A stretch of 64,000 bases of DNA from Microlunatus endophyticus. GTDB taxonomy: Bacteria > Actinomycetota > Actinomycetes > Propionibacteriales > Propionibacteriaceae. The position numbers and the translations under genes are program-made. Shown here piece after piece: positions 9,377-17,568 of the stretch; position 1 is the stretch's first letter, and each line of letters opens with the position of its first letter. The stretch is from assembly GCF_014646195.1 (NCBI RefSeq), contig NZ_BMMZ01000002.1:1-64000 (forward strand). Reading direction: 5' to 3'. Under the pieces are notes generated by a model that had not been told where the DNA came from, ran no database searches, and saw only the letters and a list, made by a program, of their open reading frames with translations.

Positions 9377-10593
9377 AGTGCTGCTCCCTCGGCCTCGGAG
9401 TCGTAGTACGGGTTCTCCCAGATCACTGAACCGCCCATGCCCAGTCCGACGCACATCGTGGTCAGGCCGTAGCGGATCTGCGGGTTGTCGCGGAAGGTGC
9501 GGGCGAGATGGATCATCAGTCGGACGCCGGAGCTGGCCAGCGGGTGGCCCAGGGCGATGGCACCGCCGTACGGGTTGAGCTTCGGATCGTCGTCGTCGAC
9601 CTTGAAGTGATCACAGAAGGCGAGCACCTGGACCGCGAAAGCTTCGTTGATCTCGATCGCACCAAGATCATCGAAGCCCAGTCCGGCGCGCTGCAGTGCC
9701 TTCTCGGTCGAGGGGATCGGGCCGACGCCCATCACCTCTGGATCGACACCGGCGAAAGCGAAGGAGACCAGTCGCATCGCCGACGGCAGGCCGAGCTCCG
9801 CGGCGGTGTCCTCGGCGGCGAGCAGGGCGGCGGTCGCGCCGTCGTTGAGACCGGCCGCATTGCCGGCGGTGACCCGGCCGTGCGGCCGGAACGGGGTACG
9901 CAGCCCGGCCAGCGCCTCCATGGTGGTGCCGGGGCGCGGCGGCTCATCCTTGGTGGCAAGGCCCCAGCCGAGTTCCTTGCTGCGCAGGGCTGTCGGGACC
10001 AGCGCCTCCTGGATGATTCCGGCTTCGTAGGCCCGGGCGACCCGCTGTTGGCTGAGCACCGCGTACGCGTCGGCGCGCTCCCGGGTGATCTCCGGATAAC
10101 GATCATGGACGTTCTCGGCGGTGGAGCCCATCACCAGCGCGGACTCGTCGACCAGCTTCTCGGCAACGATCCGCGGGTTGGGGTCGATGCCCTCGCCCAT
10201 CGGATGCCGGCCCATGTGCTCGACACCGCCGGCGATCACGACGTCGTAGGCGCCGAAGGCGATACCGGAGGCGGTGGTCGTCACGGCAGTCATGGCGCCG
10301 GCGCACATCCGGTCGATCGCGAAACCGGGGACCGACTTGGGCAGGCCGGACAACAGAGCCGCACTGCGGCCGATGGTCAGACCTTGATCACCGATCTGGG
10401 TGGTGGCCGCGATCGCCACCTCGTCCACTTTGTCCGGCGGCAGTTCAGGGTGTCGGCGCATCAGGTCGCGGATGCAGTTGATCACCAGGTCGTCGGCACG
10501 CGTCTCGGCGTACATCGACCCGGCCTTGCCGAATGGGGTGCGAACGCCGTCGACGAAGACGACCTCGCGGGAGGCTCTGGGCATGGGCCCCAT
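9373..10593 (-). CDS. fadA: acetyl-CoA acyltransferase (3-ketoacyl-CoA thiolase)
   Basis: Cleaves 3-ketoacyl-CoA with CoA, the last step of beta-oxidation. Landmarks: VFVDGVRTPFGK at the N-terminus, the acyl-accepting Cys in DRMCAGAMTAV (about residue 95), GGVEHMGRHPMG, NEAFAVQVLAF, the catalytic His in ALGHPLASSGVR and the second Cys in TTMCVGLGMGG. About 406 residues, standard length. Start choice is uncertain: ATG at 10593 is used here; ATG at 10584 would give a more usual short N-terminus, and GTG at 10602 lies inside the palindrome. First gene of a fadAB operon, controlled by whatever binds the 10595-10608 site. Confidence 0.93.
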   Translation of the reverse strand: MGPMPRASREVVFVDGVRTPFGKAGSMYAETRADDLVINCIRDLMRRHPELPPDKVDEVAIAATTQIGDQGLTIGRSAALLSGLPKSVPGFAIDRMCAGAMTAVTTTASGIAFGAYDVVIAGGVEHMGRHPMGEGIDPNPRIVAEKLVDESALVMGSTAENVHDRYPEITRERADAYAVLSQQRVARAYEAGIIQEALVPTALRSKELGWGLATKDEPPRPGTTMEALAGLRTPFRPHGRVTAGNAAGLNDGATAALLAAEDTAAELGLPSAMRLVSFAFAGVDPEVMGVGPIPSTEKALQRAGLGFDDLGAIEINEAFAVQVLAFCDHFKVDDDDPKLNPYGGAIALGHPLASSGVRLMIHLARTFRDNPQIRYGLTTMCVGLGMGGSVIWENPYYDSEAEGAAL

Positions 10594-10594
10594 A

Positions 10595-10608
10595 TTACTC
10601 ACGAGTAA
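10595..10608. promoter_or_regulatory. inverted repeat TTACTC-N2-GAGTAA at the fadA start, candidate operator
   Basis: TTACTCACGAGTAA has perfect 6-bp arms around a 2-bp centre and ends 1 bp before the chosen fadA ATG. Sites of this shape (TTAC...GTAA) are typical of TetR-family regulators of fatty-acid degradation, which release DNA when they bind acyl-CoA. Which protein binds here is not known; no TetR gene is in the window. Confidence 0.5.
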
Positions 10609-10700
10609 CCATGGGGGCGAGGGGTCGCGTCGACCCCACTGGCGCCGCCGTAGTCGTTGAGCTGCGGCACCCGCCGCAGCAGTCAGTGCAGTCGCAGCAG

Positions 10701-11639
10701 TCAGCGAAGCAGCCAGGCGGCTGCGGCCGCCAATGCGAAGGCCAGCACTGCCGCAACCACCACCAGTGGAACCGGCCAGTTGTGCGACCGTAGTCGACCG
10801 CTCGGAGTCCGGTCGGGTGCGGCAGACAGTGCCGTCAGTCGATCACCCAGGTCAGCAGCGGTGGTAGGACGCTGACCGGGATCGCGGCTCAACGCGGCAG
10901 TCAACAGCGCGTCCAGCTCCGGATCCAGACCCAGACCACGGGCGATCGGCTCCGCGCGGACCTGCGCGGAGCGCGTCATCACCGCGGCCGCGCTGACGTC
11001 GTCGAACGGACGACGCCCGCTGGCCAGTTCGTAGGCCATCACTCCGAGCGCATAGACGTCGGCTCGTGCGTCGAAGCCGCCGCGCTGATCGGCCTGCTCC
11101 GGCGCCATGTAGGCGGGCGTTCCGGTGGTTACCGTGAGCCCGCTGGCGTCGGCGAGCATCTTGGCGCTGCCCAGGTCTGCGACCAGCACCCTGGAGCCGC
11201 CGTCGGAGTCGTCCACCAGCAGATTGGTCGGCTTGATGTCGCGGTGCACGATCCCTTCGACATGCAGCACCTGTACTGCGTACGCCGCCTGAGCAGCCAA
11301 CCGCAAAGCGTCCCGCGGCTCCAGTTGACCGATCAAGTCCGCCAGCGTTCCACCGGGGATGTAGTCCATCACGAAGAACGGCCGATCTTCGGCGACACCG
11401 ACATCATGTACTCGGACCACTTGTGGGCTCTCGATCCGCCGGAGCAGCCGGGCTTCGGTCAGGAACCGTTCGCGGACATCAGCATTGACGGACCAGTTCT
11501 CCGCCAGGATCTTGATCGCGACACCGGTGTCGAGTTCCGGGTCGTATCCCTTCCACACCGTTGCGAACGCGCCCGAGCCGAGAACATGGTCCAGGCGATA
11601 GCGACCGAGTTCGCGCTCGGGTTGCTGGCGTGCTGTCAT
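10701..11639 (-). CDS. membrane-anchored Ser/Thr protein kinase (Hanks type)
   Basis: A 312-residue kinase: catalytic domain about residues 13-270, then one C-terminal transmembrane helix ending near the last residue, with almost no extracellular part. Visible motifs: Gly loop LGSGAFATVWKG, Lys in AIKIL, HRDIKPTNLLV with the catalytic Asp, DLGSAK in place of DFG (seen in other actinobacterial kinases), and GTPAYMAPEQ in the activation region. No PASTA or other sensor domain follows the helix, so input must come from another protein. It is divergent from the sigma-factor gene, with 160 bp of shared promoter DNA, so kinase and sigma operon may be co-regulated. Confidence 0.93.
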   Translation of the reverse strand: MTARQQPERELGRYRLDHVLGSGAFATVWKGYDPELDTGVAIKILAENWSVNADVRERFLTEARLLRRIESPQVVRVHDVGVAEDRPFFVMDYIPGGTLADLIGQLEPRDALRLAAQAAYAVQVLHVEGIVHRDIKPTNLLVDDSDGGSRVLVADLGSAKMLADASGLTVTTGTPAYMAPEQADQRGGFDARADVYALGVMAYELASGRRPFDDVSAAAVMTRSAQVRAEPIARGLGLDPELDALLTAALSRDPGQRPTTAADLGDRLTALSAAPDRTPSGRLRSHNWPVPLVVVAAVLAFALAAAAAWLLR

Positions 11640-11799
11640 CGAACGGTCCCCATGGCAGGCTCATTCTGCGTGATATCGGGTCACTCGTCGAACCGGGCAC
11701 CGGATGATGTTAGGACCCAGTTCCCACCGGGAATTCACCAACTGCGGTTCGAACCTGCTATTCAGGTCCGTGATCTCAAACTGCACATCAGGGGTGGTC

Positions 11800-12360
11800 A
11801 TGCCGAACGATGAACTGGACGCGCTGGTCCGGGCGGCCCGGTCCGGCAATGCCGGAGCGATGGACGAACTGCTGGTTCGGATCCGTCCCCAGGTGTTGCG
11901 TCGGTGCGCGAAGTTCCTGCCGTGTCCGATGGATGCCGAAGAGGCGGCGCAGGATGCCCTGTTGTCGATCAGTTCCAAGATCAACACCTTCGACGGCCGA
12001 GGGACGTTCCTCGGCTGGGTCGCGGCGACCACGTCCAACAGCGCACGAGCGACCTATCGATCGCTCCGCAGGCGCGCCGACCGTGAGGCGTCAGCGCCCG
12101 ATCACGAGCCCGCGGATCCGCGCACCACGAGTGTGATCGCCGGCACCCGCCTGGATCTGCTGGAGTCACTCGACGAACTCCAGGAACAGCACCCGGCGCT
12201 GGTCGAGTCCTTCGTGCTCCGGGATCTCGACGAGTTGACCTACGACGAGATCGCCGAACTCACGGGAGCACCATTGGGAACCGTCAAGCACCGGATCCAT
12301 CAGGCCCGGGCATTCATGCGGGAACGGATGCGACTGGTCATTCAGCGCGATCACAGATGA
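11800..12360 (+). CDS. ECF-like RNA polymerase sigma factor
   Basis: A 186-residue sigma factor with only regions 2 and 4. Region 2 (about residues 12-85) contains AEEAAQDALLSISSKINTFDGRGTFLGWVAATTSN, whose tail is the -10-recognition part; region 4 (about 130-180) has LTYDEIAELTGAPLGTVKHRIHQARAFM, a helix-turn-helix for the -35 box. The start is ATG at 11800, which follows GGGGTGG; 32 codons of open frame upstream carry no family sequence. The stop overlaps (ATGA) a 29-codon micro-ORF, and a secreted protein follows in the place where an anti-sigma factor is often found. No recognisable anti-sigma (zinc-binding HxxxCxxC) gene is present, so control may involve the divergent kinase. Confidence 0.85.
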   Translation: MPNDELDALVRAARSGNAGAMDELLVRIRPQVLRRCAKFLPCPMDAEEAAQDALLSISSKINTFDGRGTFLGWVAATTSNSARATYRSLRRRADREASAPDHEPADPRTTSVIAGTRLDLLESLDELQEQHPALVESFVLRDLDELTYDEIAELTGAPLGTVKHRIHQARAFMRERMRLVIQRDHR

Positions 12361-12446
12361 GCAACGAACTCTGGTGCGGACCAAACTTTTCCGGAGCCGG
12401 CGGCATCACCCCAGCTGAGCACCGTCCGTCGAGGAGCGGCCATTGA
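12357..12446 (+). CDS. micro-ORF coupled between sigma factor and secreted protein
   Basis: A 29-codon frame starts in an ATGA overlap with the sigma-factor stop and ends with TGA overlapping the TTG start of the next gene. The peptide begins MSNELWCGPNFSGAGG and has no recognisable domain. Double stop/start overlaps like this are how many real operon junctions in this window are built, so it may be translated, at least to keep ribosomes moving into the next gene. It could also be chance in a 82-bp gap. Confidence 0.35.
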   Translation: MSNELWCGPNFSGAGGITPAEHRPSRSGH

Positions 12447-13228
12447 GGACACGATCTGCGGCCGCCGCAGTCGGCGCGGCGGTAGCCCTCGGCCTGGTGG
12501 CCGGCGGGATCGTGCTGCCGCACTACTTCGGTCCGCATCCGCCCGGGCTGACCGCGATCGGGGGAACCCCGAGTGCCCAGGCCACAACGTCCTCGCAGGG
12601 TCCGCAGCAATCCTCGGCCCCGTCCGCCTCGCCGACCCCAGTCCGGACGGCGGCCACGACCCCGCCGCCCTCGTCGTCCCCGGCACCACAGACCGGAAAA
12701 CTCGGGACCTCACTGCTGCTGCGCAATCAAGATCTCTTCCAGGCGGGCTTCTACTCGTCCTACAAGCGCACGACCGGAACCGGTGAGGGCGGCTCGATCC
12801 TGGCCGGCTGCGGTGGTGAGGACGAGTCGGTCAGCGTGCACGCCCGGACCGCTGACCTGATCTACGCCAGGTGGCTGGCTGACGGCAACGGTCACGACCG
12901 CGGAAGCGACCTGATGGGCTATGAGGTGATCGGCCAGTCGACTACGTCGGCGCAGGCCACGCGAGCCGCAGACGCAGCAGTGCGGGTGCTGTCCGGCTGC
13001 GTTGTCGAGCCGGCAACGCACTGGTACTACACCAAGCCGATCACGACGACAACCGGCAGCACGCGACTGACCGTCTTCATCACCCACGACGGCGACGGCA
13101 AGCAGTCCGGCAGCATTGCCGTGTTCCTCGACCGGCGACGGTTCGGGGTCCTTGAGCTGGAGACCTACGACGGGACAGATCAACAGTTGACCAAGATCAG
13201 CTCCACGACAGCGCGCCGGTTGCGCTGA
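12443..13228 (+). CDS. membrane-anchored or secreted protein of the sigma-factor operon
   Basis: A 261-residue protein with one N-terminal hydrophobic helix (about residues 6-25), a Pro/Ser/Thr-rich linker (about 40-85) and a C-terminal globular domain outside the membrane. The domain has two cysteines (GCGG and SGCVVEP) that could form a disulfide; in layout it resembles the extracellular sensor domain of PknH-like kinases, but I cannot show homology. TTG at 12443 follows GAGGAG at 6-nt spacing and overlaps the micro-ORF stop. Lying directly after the sigma factor and opposite a kinase that lacks a sensor, it is a candidate extracytoplasmic input or target of that circuit. That role is inference. 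Confidence 0.65.
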   Translation: MRTRSAAAAVGAAVALGLVAGGIVLPHYFGPHPPGLTAIGGTPSAQATTSSQGPQQSSAPSASPTPVRTAATTPPPSSSPAPQTGKLGTSLLLRNQDLFQAGFYSSYKRTTGTGEGGSILAGCGGEDESVSVHARTADLIYARWLADGNGHDRGSDLMGYEVIGQSTTSAQATRAADAAVRVLSGCVVEPATHWYYTKPITTTTGSTRLTVFITHDGDGKQSGSIAVFLDRRRFGVLELETYDGTDQQLTKISSTTARRLR

Positions 13229-13254
13229 CCGCCCTCGTCCGCACCATCGGGCGG
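13229..13254. terminator. GC hairpin after the sigma operon
   Basis: CCGCCC and GGGCGG form a 6-bp stem with a 14-nt loop right at the end of the gene. No T-run. The rest of the 190-bp gap before the SH3 gene shows nothing further that I can name. Confidence 0.33.
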
Positions 13255-13418
13255 TTCCCGGCGGACTGATCACCGAGGTCGCGGTGCCGTGTCCCGATCG
13301 TGACCAAACCATCGACTCAGTAGCGGCATCTCCCTATACGACAGCGCACGATGCGCGCTGCCGGCCACGGCGGCCAGATCTCTGATCGCCGTTTCGTATC
13401 ACAAGCGAGGAGAAGTCC

Positions 13419-14015
13419 ATGGCTACCAAGATCAATCGCACCGCCGGCAAGATCGCCGCGGTGACGCTCAGCGTCGTATCCGCCGCCGGACTCACTGCCG
13501 TCCTGCCCGCGACCCATGCGGCGGCCGATGGCGGTACGACAGCCAAAGGCCGGGTGACCGCCAGGACCACGCTGGCCGAGCGATCCGCCCCCAGCACGCA
13601 CGCGCCGATCGCGGGCAAGGGATACCGTAACGGCCAGACGATCAAGCTGGACTGCAACCTGTTCGGCACCAGCGTCGGCGGCAACGCGACCTGGTACAAG
13701 ATCGTCGGCAAAGACAGTTGGGTAGCGGCCCGCTACGTGAAGAACATCGGCAACGCTCCCATCGCGTGCACCGCCGCCAGCGTTCCTGCTGACCGGCACG
13801 CCAAGACCACCGCCAGCGTCAACCTGCGCCAGGCGCCTTCGACCCATGATCGGGTGATCGGCCACATCGCCAAGGGCAAGCAAGCCCAATTGTGGTGCAA
13901 GGTCGCCAGCCAGAAGGTGGACGGCAACCACACCTGGTACCAGGAGTCGAACGGCTGGGTCGCCGCCAAGTACGTCAAGACCGCCAAGCGGATTCCCTAC
14001 TGCTCGCAGCTTTGA
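13419..14015 (+). CDS. secreted protein with two bacterial SH3 (SH3b) repeats
   Basis: A 198-residue exported protein. It has a clear Sec signal peptide (basic MATKINRTAGK, hydrophobic stretch, likely cleavage after THA-A or AAA near residue 36), then two SH3b-type repeats of about 65 residues. Each has the order: varied 'LR/ER-APSTHxxxIGxIxKG', a Cys, 'TWYKI/TWYQE', and 'WVAAKYVK'. SH3b domains usually bind cell-wall peptides or position a wall enzyme; no catalytic domain is attached here. Each repeat has a Cys pair suitable for a disulfide. The start has a GCGAGGAGAAG ribosome site. Stand-alone gene; function beyond wall contact unknown. Confidence 0.78.
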   Translation: MATKINRTAGKIAAVTLSVVSAAGLTAVLPATHAAADGGTTAKGRVTARTTLAERSAPSTHAPIAGKGYRNGQTIKLDCNLFGTSVGGNATWYKIVGKDSWVAARYVKNIGNAPIACTAASVPADRHAKTTASVNLRQAPSTHDRVIGHIAKGKQAQLWCKVASQKVDGNHTWYQESNGWVAAKYVKTAKRIPYCSQL

Positions 14016-14051
14016 ACCACAGGCGGTGACCGGGATCTTGCCCGTCGGCGC

Positions 14052-14360
14052 TCAGTGGAAGGTCAGGTAGGAGCAGATCGCCATTGGCACCAGGCCGAGA
14101 AGGACGAGGGGATTGGAGAGACGGCGTCGGTTGACCTTCAGAATTATTGCCGTGCTGATCAGGCCGATGACGCCGGTCAGTGTGCAGAGCCCGATCGCGT
14201 CGGAGCGAGCGATAGTCGTGCGGTTGAAGACGGCGTACAGCCCGACGGCGGCGGAGTGGATGCCGAGCACGATGGTGATGATCACTGATGCGAGCACGCG
14301 CTGGACCCGGTCGAGGCTGCGGCCCTCTTCGGGGCTCCGTGGGATGTGTGCGTCGGTCAT
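14052..14360 (-). CDS. small membrane protein, function unknown
   Basis: A 102-residue protein with a charged cytosolic N-terminus (MTDAHIPRSPEEGRSLDRVQ) and three hydrophobic helices (about residues 26-48, 55-77 and 82-100). I recognise no family. ATG at 14360 is chosen over a longer frame because residues before it are Pro/Arg/Ser-rich and read like non-coding DNA. It lies downstream of rnd with 134 bp between, so it may be its own unit. Confidence 0.6.
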   Translation of the reverse strand: MTDAHIPRSPEEGRSLDRVQRVLASVIITIVLGIHSAAVGLYAVFNRTTIARSDAIGLCTLTGVIGLISTAIILKVNRRRLSNPLVLLGLVPMAICSYLTFH

Positions 14361-14494
14361 GTCGCTCGCTGATCGATGGCTCAATTCGCGGGCGCCGTCA
14401 GGCAACGCACTCTCCGTTCGTGGGACGTCCGGGCCGGAATACCGGGGTTGGCCCGATCCCGATTCTACGGGTCTCTTGGCTGAGCCCGCGGCCG

Positions 14495-15787
14495 CTATTG
14501 ACCGGCCGGCTGGTCGAGCAGGGGAGTCAACAGCGGTACGACGATCTCGCGCTGCCACGCCCGGGCACCGAGACCGGCCAGGAAGCTGTCGACCGACGAC
14601 TCGTCCAGCGGCTCCGGCGGACGCCAGGCCAGACGGCGGACGTAGTCGGGGGTGAGCAGATTCTCCACCGGAAGCGTCAACTCGGCGGACCGGGCGGTCA
14701 GCGCCTCGCGAACCGCGGCCAGCCGGGTGGCGGCGACCGGATCACGGCCGGCCCAGAGCCTGGCCTGCTGGGGTGGCCCGTCGGAATGCCTGTGCAGCGG
14801 CGGCAGCTGGGACTCCGGCAGCGATTGGGCACGCTCGATCGCCGCGATCCAGTTGGTCTCGTACCGTCGGGTCGAGCGACGACGGAAGGTGGGCAAGTCC
14901 CGGACCGCCTGCGGGGTCGGATTCCGCAGGGCGGCGATCTCGGCGATCGCCAGGTCGGGCAGGATCTTCCCGGGAGTGCGGTCGGTCCGCCGGGCGATCT
15001 CGTCGCGGGCCAGCCACAGCTCGGCGACAACCGCCAGACCGCGGCGGCTGCGGATCCGATGGATCCCCGAGGTTCGCCGCCACGGGTCGGGCCGGGGTTC
15101 GGCGGGATCGGTCGAATGCACGGCCAGATACTCGAACTCCTGGCGGGCCCACTCGGTCTTGCCCGCCTCGTCCAGGCGTACGGCCATCGCCTCGCGCAGC
15201 TCGATCAGCAGTTCGACGTCGAGCGCGGCGTAGTTGAGCCAGTCGGTTGGCAGCGGCCGCTTGGACCAGTCGGCCGCCGAATGCTCCTTGAGCAGTCGGA
15301 CGCCGAAGAACTCCTCGATCAAGGTGCCGAGGTTGACCCGCGGATAGCCGAGCAGCCGACCGGCCAGCTCGGTGTCGAAGATCCGCGACGGCACCAGCCC
15401 GATCTCGACCAGGCACGGCAGATCCTGGTGCGCGGCATGAATGATCCACTCCGCGCCGATGATCAGCCGATCCAGGTCCCCGAGATCGGCCGGCCGGCCG
15501 GCAGGCGCCAGCGCGACCGGATCGATCAGCACCGTCCCGGAGCCCTGTCGGCGGAGTTGGATCAGATAGGCGCGATTGCTGTACCGGAATCCGTGGGCGC
15601 GCTCAGCATCGATGGCGACCGGTCCGGTCCCGGAGCCGAGCGCCGCGACCGCATCCCGATAGTGAGCCTGATCGGCGACGACATCGCCCAGTCCGTCCGC
15701 CGGCTCAGTGAGCAGTCGGACGTCATCCTCGCCCGCCGCATCCGGTTCATCCGGATCGAGCCGGTCGGGAGTCGTCGGGGACGTCAC
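14495..15787 (-). CDS. rnd: ribonuclease D-like 3'-5' exonuclease with HRDC domain
   Basis: DEDD-family exoribonuclease that trims the 3' ends of stable RNA precursors such as tRNA. In the 430-residue protein, the exonuclease domain covers about residues 30-200: VAIDAERAHGFRYSN (first Asp and Glu), IIHAAHQDLPCL (second Asp) and WLNYAALDVELLIEL (YxxxD form, last acidic residue). An HRDC nucleic-acid-binding domain follows (about 225-300), and a second helical segment completes the protein. The GTG start shares GTGA with the DUF3000 stop, so the two are translationally coupled; the pair is a conserved actinobacterial neighbourhood. Confidence 0.9.
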   Translation of the reverse strand: MTSPTTPDRLDPDEPDAAGEDDVRLLTEPADGLGDVVADQAHYRDAVAALGSGTGPVAIDAERAHGFRYSNRAYLIQLRRQGSGTVLIDPVALAPAGRPADLGDLDRLIIGAEWIIHAAHQDLPCLVEIGLVPSRIFDTELAGRLLGYPRVNLGTLIEEFFGVRLLKEHSAADWSKRPLPTDWLNYAALDVELLIELREAMAVRLDEAGKTEWARQEFEYLAVHSTDPAEPRPDPWRRTSGIHRIRSRRGLAVVAELWLARDEIARRTDRTPGKILPDLAIAEIAALRNPTPQAVRDLPTFRRRSTRRYETNWIAAIERAQSLPESQLPPLHRHSDGPPQQARLWAGRDPVAATRLAAVREALTARSAELTLPVENLLTPDYVRRLAWRPPEPLDESSVDSFLAGLGARAWQREIVVPLLTPLLDQPAGQ

Positions 15788-16395
15788 CGTAAGCGACCGT
15801 TTCGCCCCTGAGGTGTCCGGCGCGACGGGATGGGGACCACACCCTCGGGCAGCGGCGGCTGGCCTGCCGTGGTGCACAACATCTCACCCCAGGCCTGCAG
15901 ATGTGGTGTCAAAGGCTCCAGATCCTCGACCTCAGGCGTCCAGGACGCCCGGATCTCGACCTCGGCACGCGGCGGCTCCTCGGCCATGCCTCCGAACGAC
16001 TCGCTGGAGACCGACGTGACCGTCCCGCTGGGCGAGTGGAAAGCGGCGCCGTGGTTGGTCAGCGCCTCGATCAGCCAACTCCAGCCGACACTGCGCAACA
16101 ACGGGTCGGTCACCATCTCCGGGTCCACCTCGGCACGGGCGAAGGTGACCAGCCGGAAAGTGCCGCCCCAGGCTGCGTTGCCGGCCGGATCGTGCAACAG
16201 CACCAACCGGCCGCTGCCGATCTCCTCGTCGCCGGCTACCACGTCGGCGGTCAGGGCGGCTGCGAACGGTGCGATCCGTTGCGGCGCCGGGATCTCCTCG
16301 ATCTGCAGTTCAGGACGCCAGGAAGCAGAACGCAATTCCGCCACGACTCTGCGGAAGCCGTCCGGAGCGGAGGGCTTCTCCTGGTTCACACCCAC
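15784..16395 (-). CDS. DUF3000 family protein
   Basis: A 203-residue soluble protein of a family restricted to actinobacteria and of unknown function. Typical features: the [25 protein letters not shown] opening, a Gly/Trp-rich core ([23 protein letters not shown]), [16 protein letters not shown] and a C-terminal [20 protein letters not shown]. It is coupled through GTGA to the exonuclease gene, which suggests a shared RNA-related role. The start may be GTG at 16395 or a GTG two codons later. It is divergent from hemE; the short gap must hold both promoters. Confidence 0.82.
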   Translation of the reverse strand: MGVNQEKPSAPDGFRRVVAELRSASWRPELQIEEIPAPQRIAPFAAALTADVVAGDEEIGSGRLVLLHDPAGNAAWGGTFRLVTFARAEVDPEMVTDPLLRSVGWSWLIEALTNHGAAFHSPSGTVTSVSSESFGGMAEEPPRAEVEIRASWTPEVEDLEPLTPHLQAWGEMLCTTAGQPPLPEGVVPIPSRRTPQGRNGRLR

Positions 16396-16464
16396 ATGCT
16401 GACCTTACGGTGCGGCACCCACACCGATGAGGCCCGACGCGCCGCGCGTGAAAAGATTCAGTCC

Positions 16465-17568
16465 GTGCCCGCACCCCAGACCGACCCCGCCGTACCCGCT
16501 CCACAGACCGGAGAACCAGCTCTGCTCGCCGCCGCCCGGCGCCGACAGTCGGATGCGGCAGAGGGGAACCGGCTCCCGGTCTGGTTCATGCGTCAGGCGG
16601 GGCGGTCGCTGCCCGAGTATCACAAGGTCCGGGCCGGACTGGGGATGCTCGAGACCTGTGCTCGGCCGGAGCTGGTCACCGAGATCACCCTGCAGCCGGT
16701 CCGCCGCTACGGCGTCGACGGTGCGGTGCTCTACAGCGACATCATGGCGCCGCTGCAGGCCGCCGGCATCGGGTTGGACATCAAGCCCGGCGTCGGTCCG
16801 GTGATCGACGAGCCGATCCGCGACCGGGCCGGCCTGGATCGGCTGCGGCCGCTCGATCCGGCCTCGGTCGAACACGTCGCAGAGGCCGTACGGCTGCTGG
16901 TCGCCGAGCTCGGGACCACCCCGCTGATCGGTTTCGCGGGTGCGCCGTTCACGCTGGCCAGCTATCTGGTCGAAGGCGGCCCGAGCAAGGACTACGCCAG
17001 GACCAAGGCCCTGATGGTCGGCGACCCGGCGCTGTGGCACGACCTGTGCGAGCGGCTCGCCGACATCGCCGCGGACTTCCTCGCCGTGCAGATCGGGGCC
17101 GGCGCCCGGATCGTGCAGCTCTTCGACTCCTGGGTCGGCAGCCTGTCGCTGGCCGACTACCGCGTATCCGTCGCCGAGCATTCAGCGCGGGTGCTGGCCC
17201 GGGCGCGGGAGCTCGGGGTGCCGACCATCCACTTCGGGGTGGGGACTGGCGAGCTGCTGCCGGCGATGGCGGACGCCGGAGCGGACGTGGTCGGCGTGGA
17301 CTGGCGGATCCCGCTGGCCGAAGCCAGCCGTCGGATCGGCCCGGACCACGCCGTCCAGGGCAATCTGGACCCGGCACTGCTCGGTGCACCCTGGCCGGTG
17401 GTCGCCGATCGGGTCCGCTCGGTGATCAGATCCGGTGCCCAGGCGCCGGGCCACATCTTCAATCTCGGTCACGGTGTGCCGCCGACGACCGACCCAGATG
17501 TGCTGGCCAAGATCGTTGATCTTGTGCACGCCGAGGGCCCGGCGCTGCGGTCCGAGGTCACCCGATGA
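16465..17568 (+). CDS. hemE: uroporphyrinogen decarboxylase
   Basis: Decarboxylates the four acetate side chains of uroporphyrinogen III to give coproporphyrinogen III in heme synthesis. The 367-residue protein has the signatures [16 protein letters not shown] (about residues 37-52, the substrate-binding Arg pair) and [20 protein letters not shown] (catalytic Asp), [16 protein letters not shown] and a C-terminal [13 protein letters not shown] at 16465 is chosen; the frame stays open upstream but runs over the DUF3000 gene. Its stop overlaps the hemY start (ATGA), forming a coupled pair; hemQ follows about 50 bp later. The set provides all steps from uroporphyrinogen towards coproheme except iron insertion. 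Confidence 0.95.
   Translation: MPAPQTDPAVPAPQTGEPALLAAARRRQSDAAEGNRLPVWFMRQAGRSLPEYHKVRAGLGMLETCARPELVTEITLQPVRRYGVDGAVLYSDIMAPLQAAGIGLDIKPGVGPVIDEPIRDRAGLDRLRPLDPASVEHVAEAVRLLVAELGTTPLIGFAGAPFTLASYLVEGGPSKDYARTKALMVGDPALWHDLCERLADIAADFLAVQIGAGARIVQLFDSWVGSLSLADYRVSVAEHSARVLARARELGVPTIHFGVGTGELLPAMADAGADVVGVDWRIPLAEASRRIGPDHAVQGNLDPALLGAPWPVVADRVRSVIRSGAQAPGHIFNLGHGVPPTTDPDVLAKIVDLVHAEGPALRSEVTR

Noticed and set aside
12357..12446. Zinc-binding anti-sigma factor after the sigma gene
   Set aside because: The coupled frame is only 29 codons with one Cys and no HxxxCxxC motif; the following protein is exported and also lacks it.
15901..16464. Upstream extension of hemE by up to 188 codons
   Set aside because: The extra part lies antisense to the DUF3000 gene and has no decarboxylase sequence; GTG at 16465 gives normal length.
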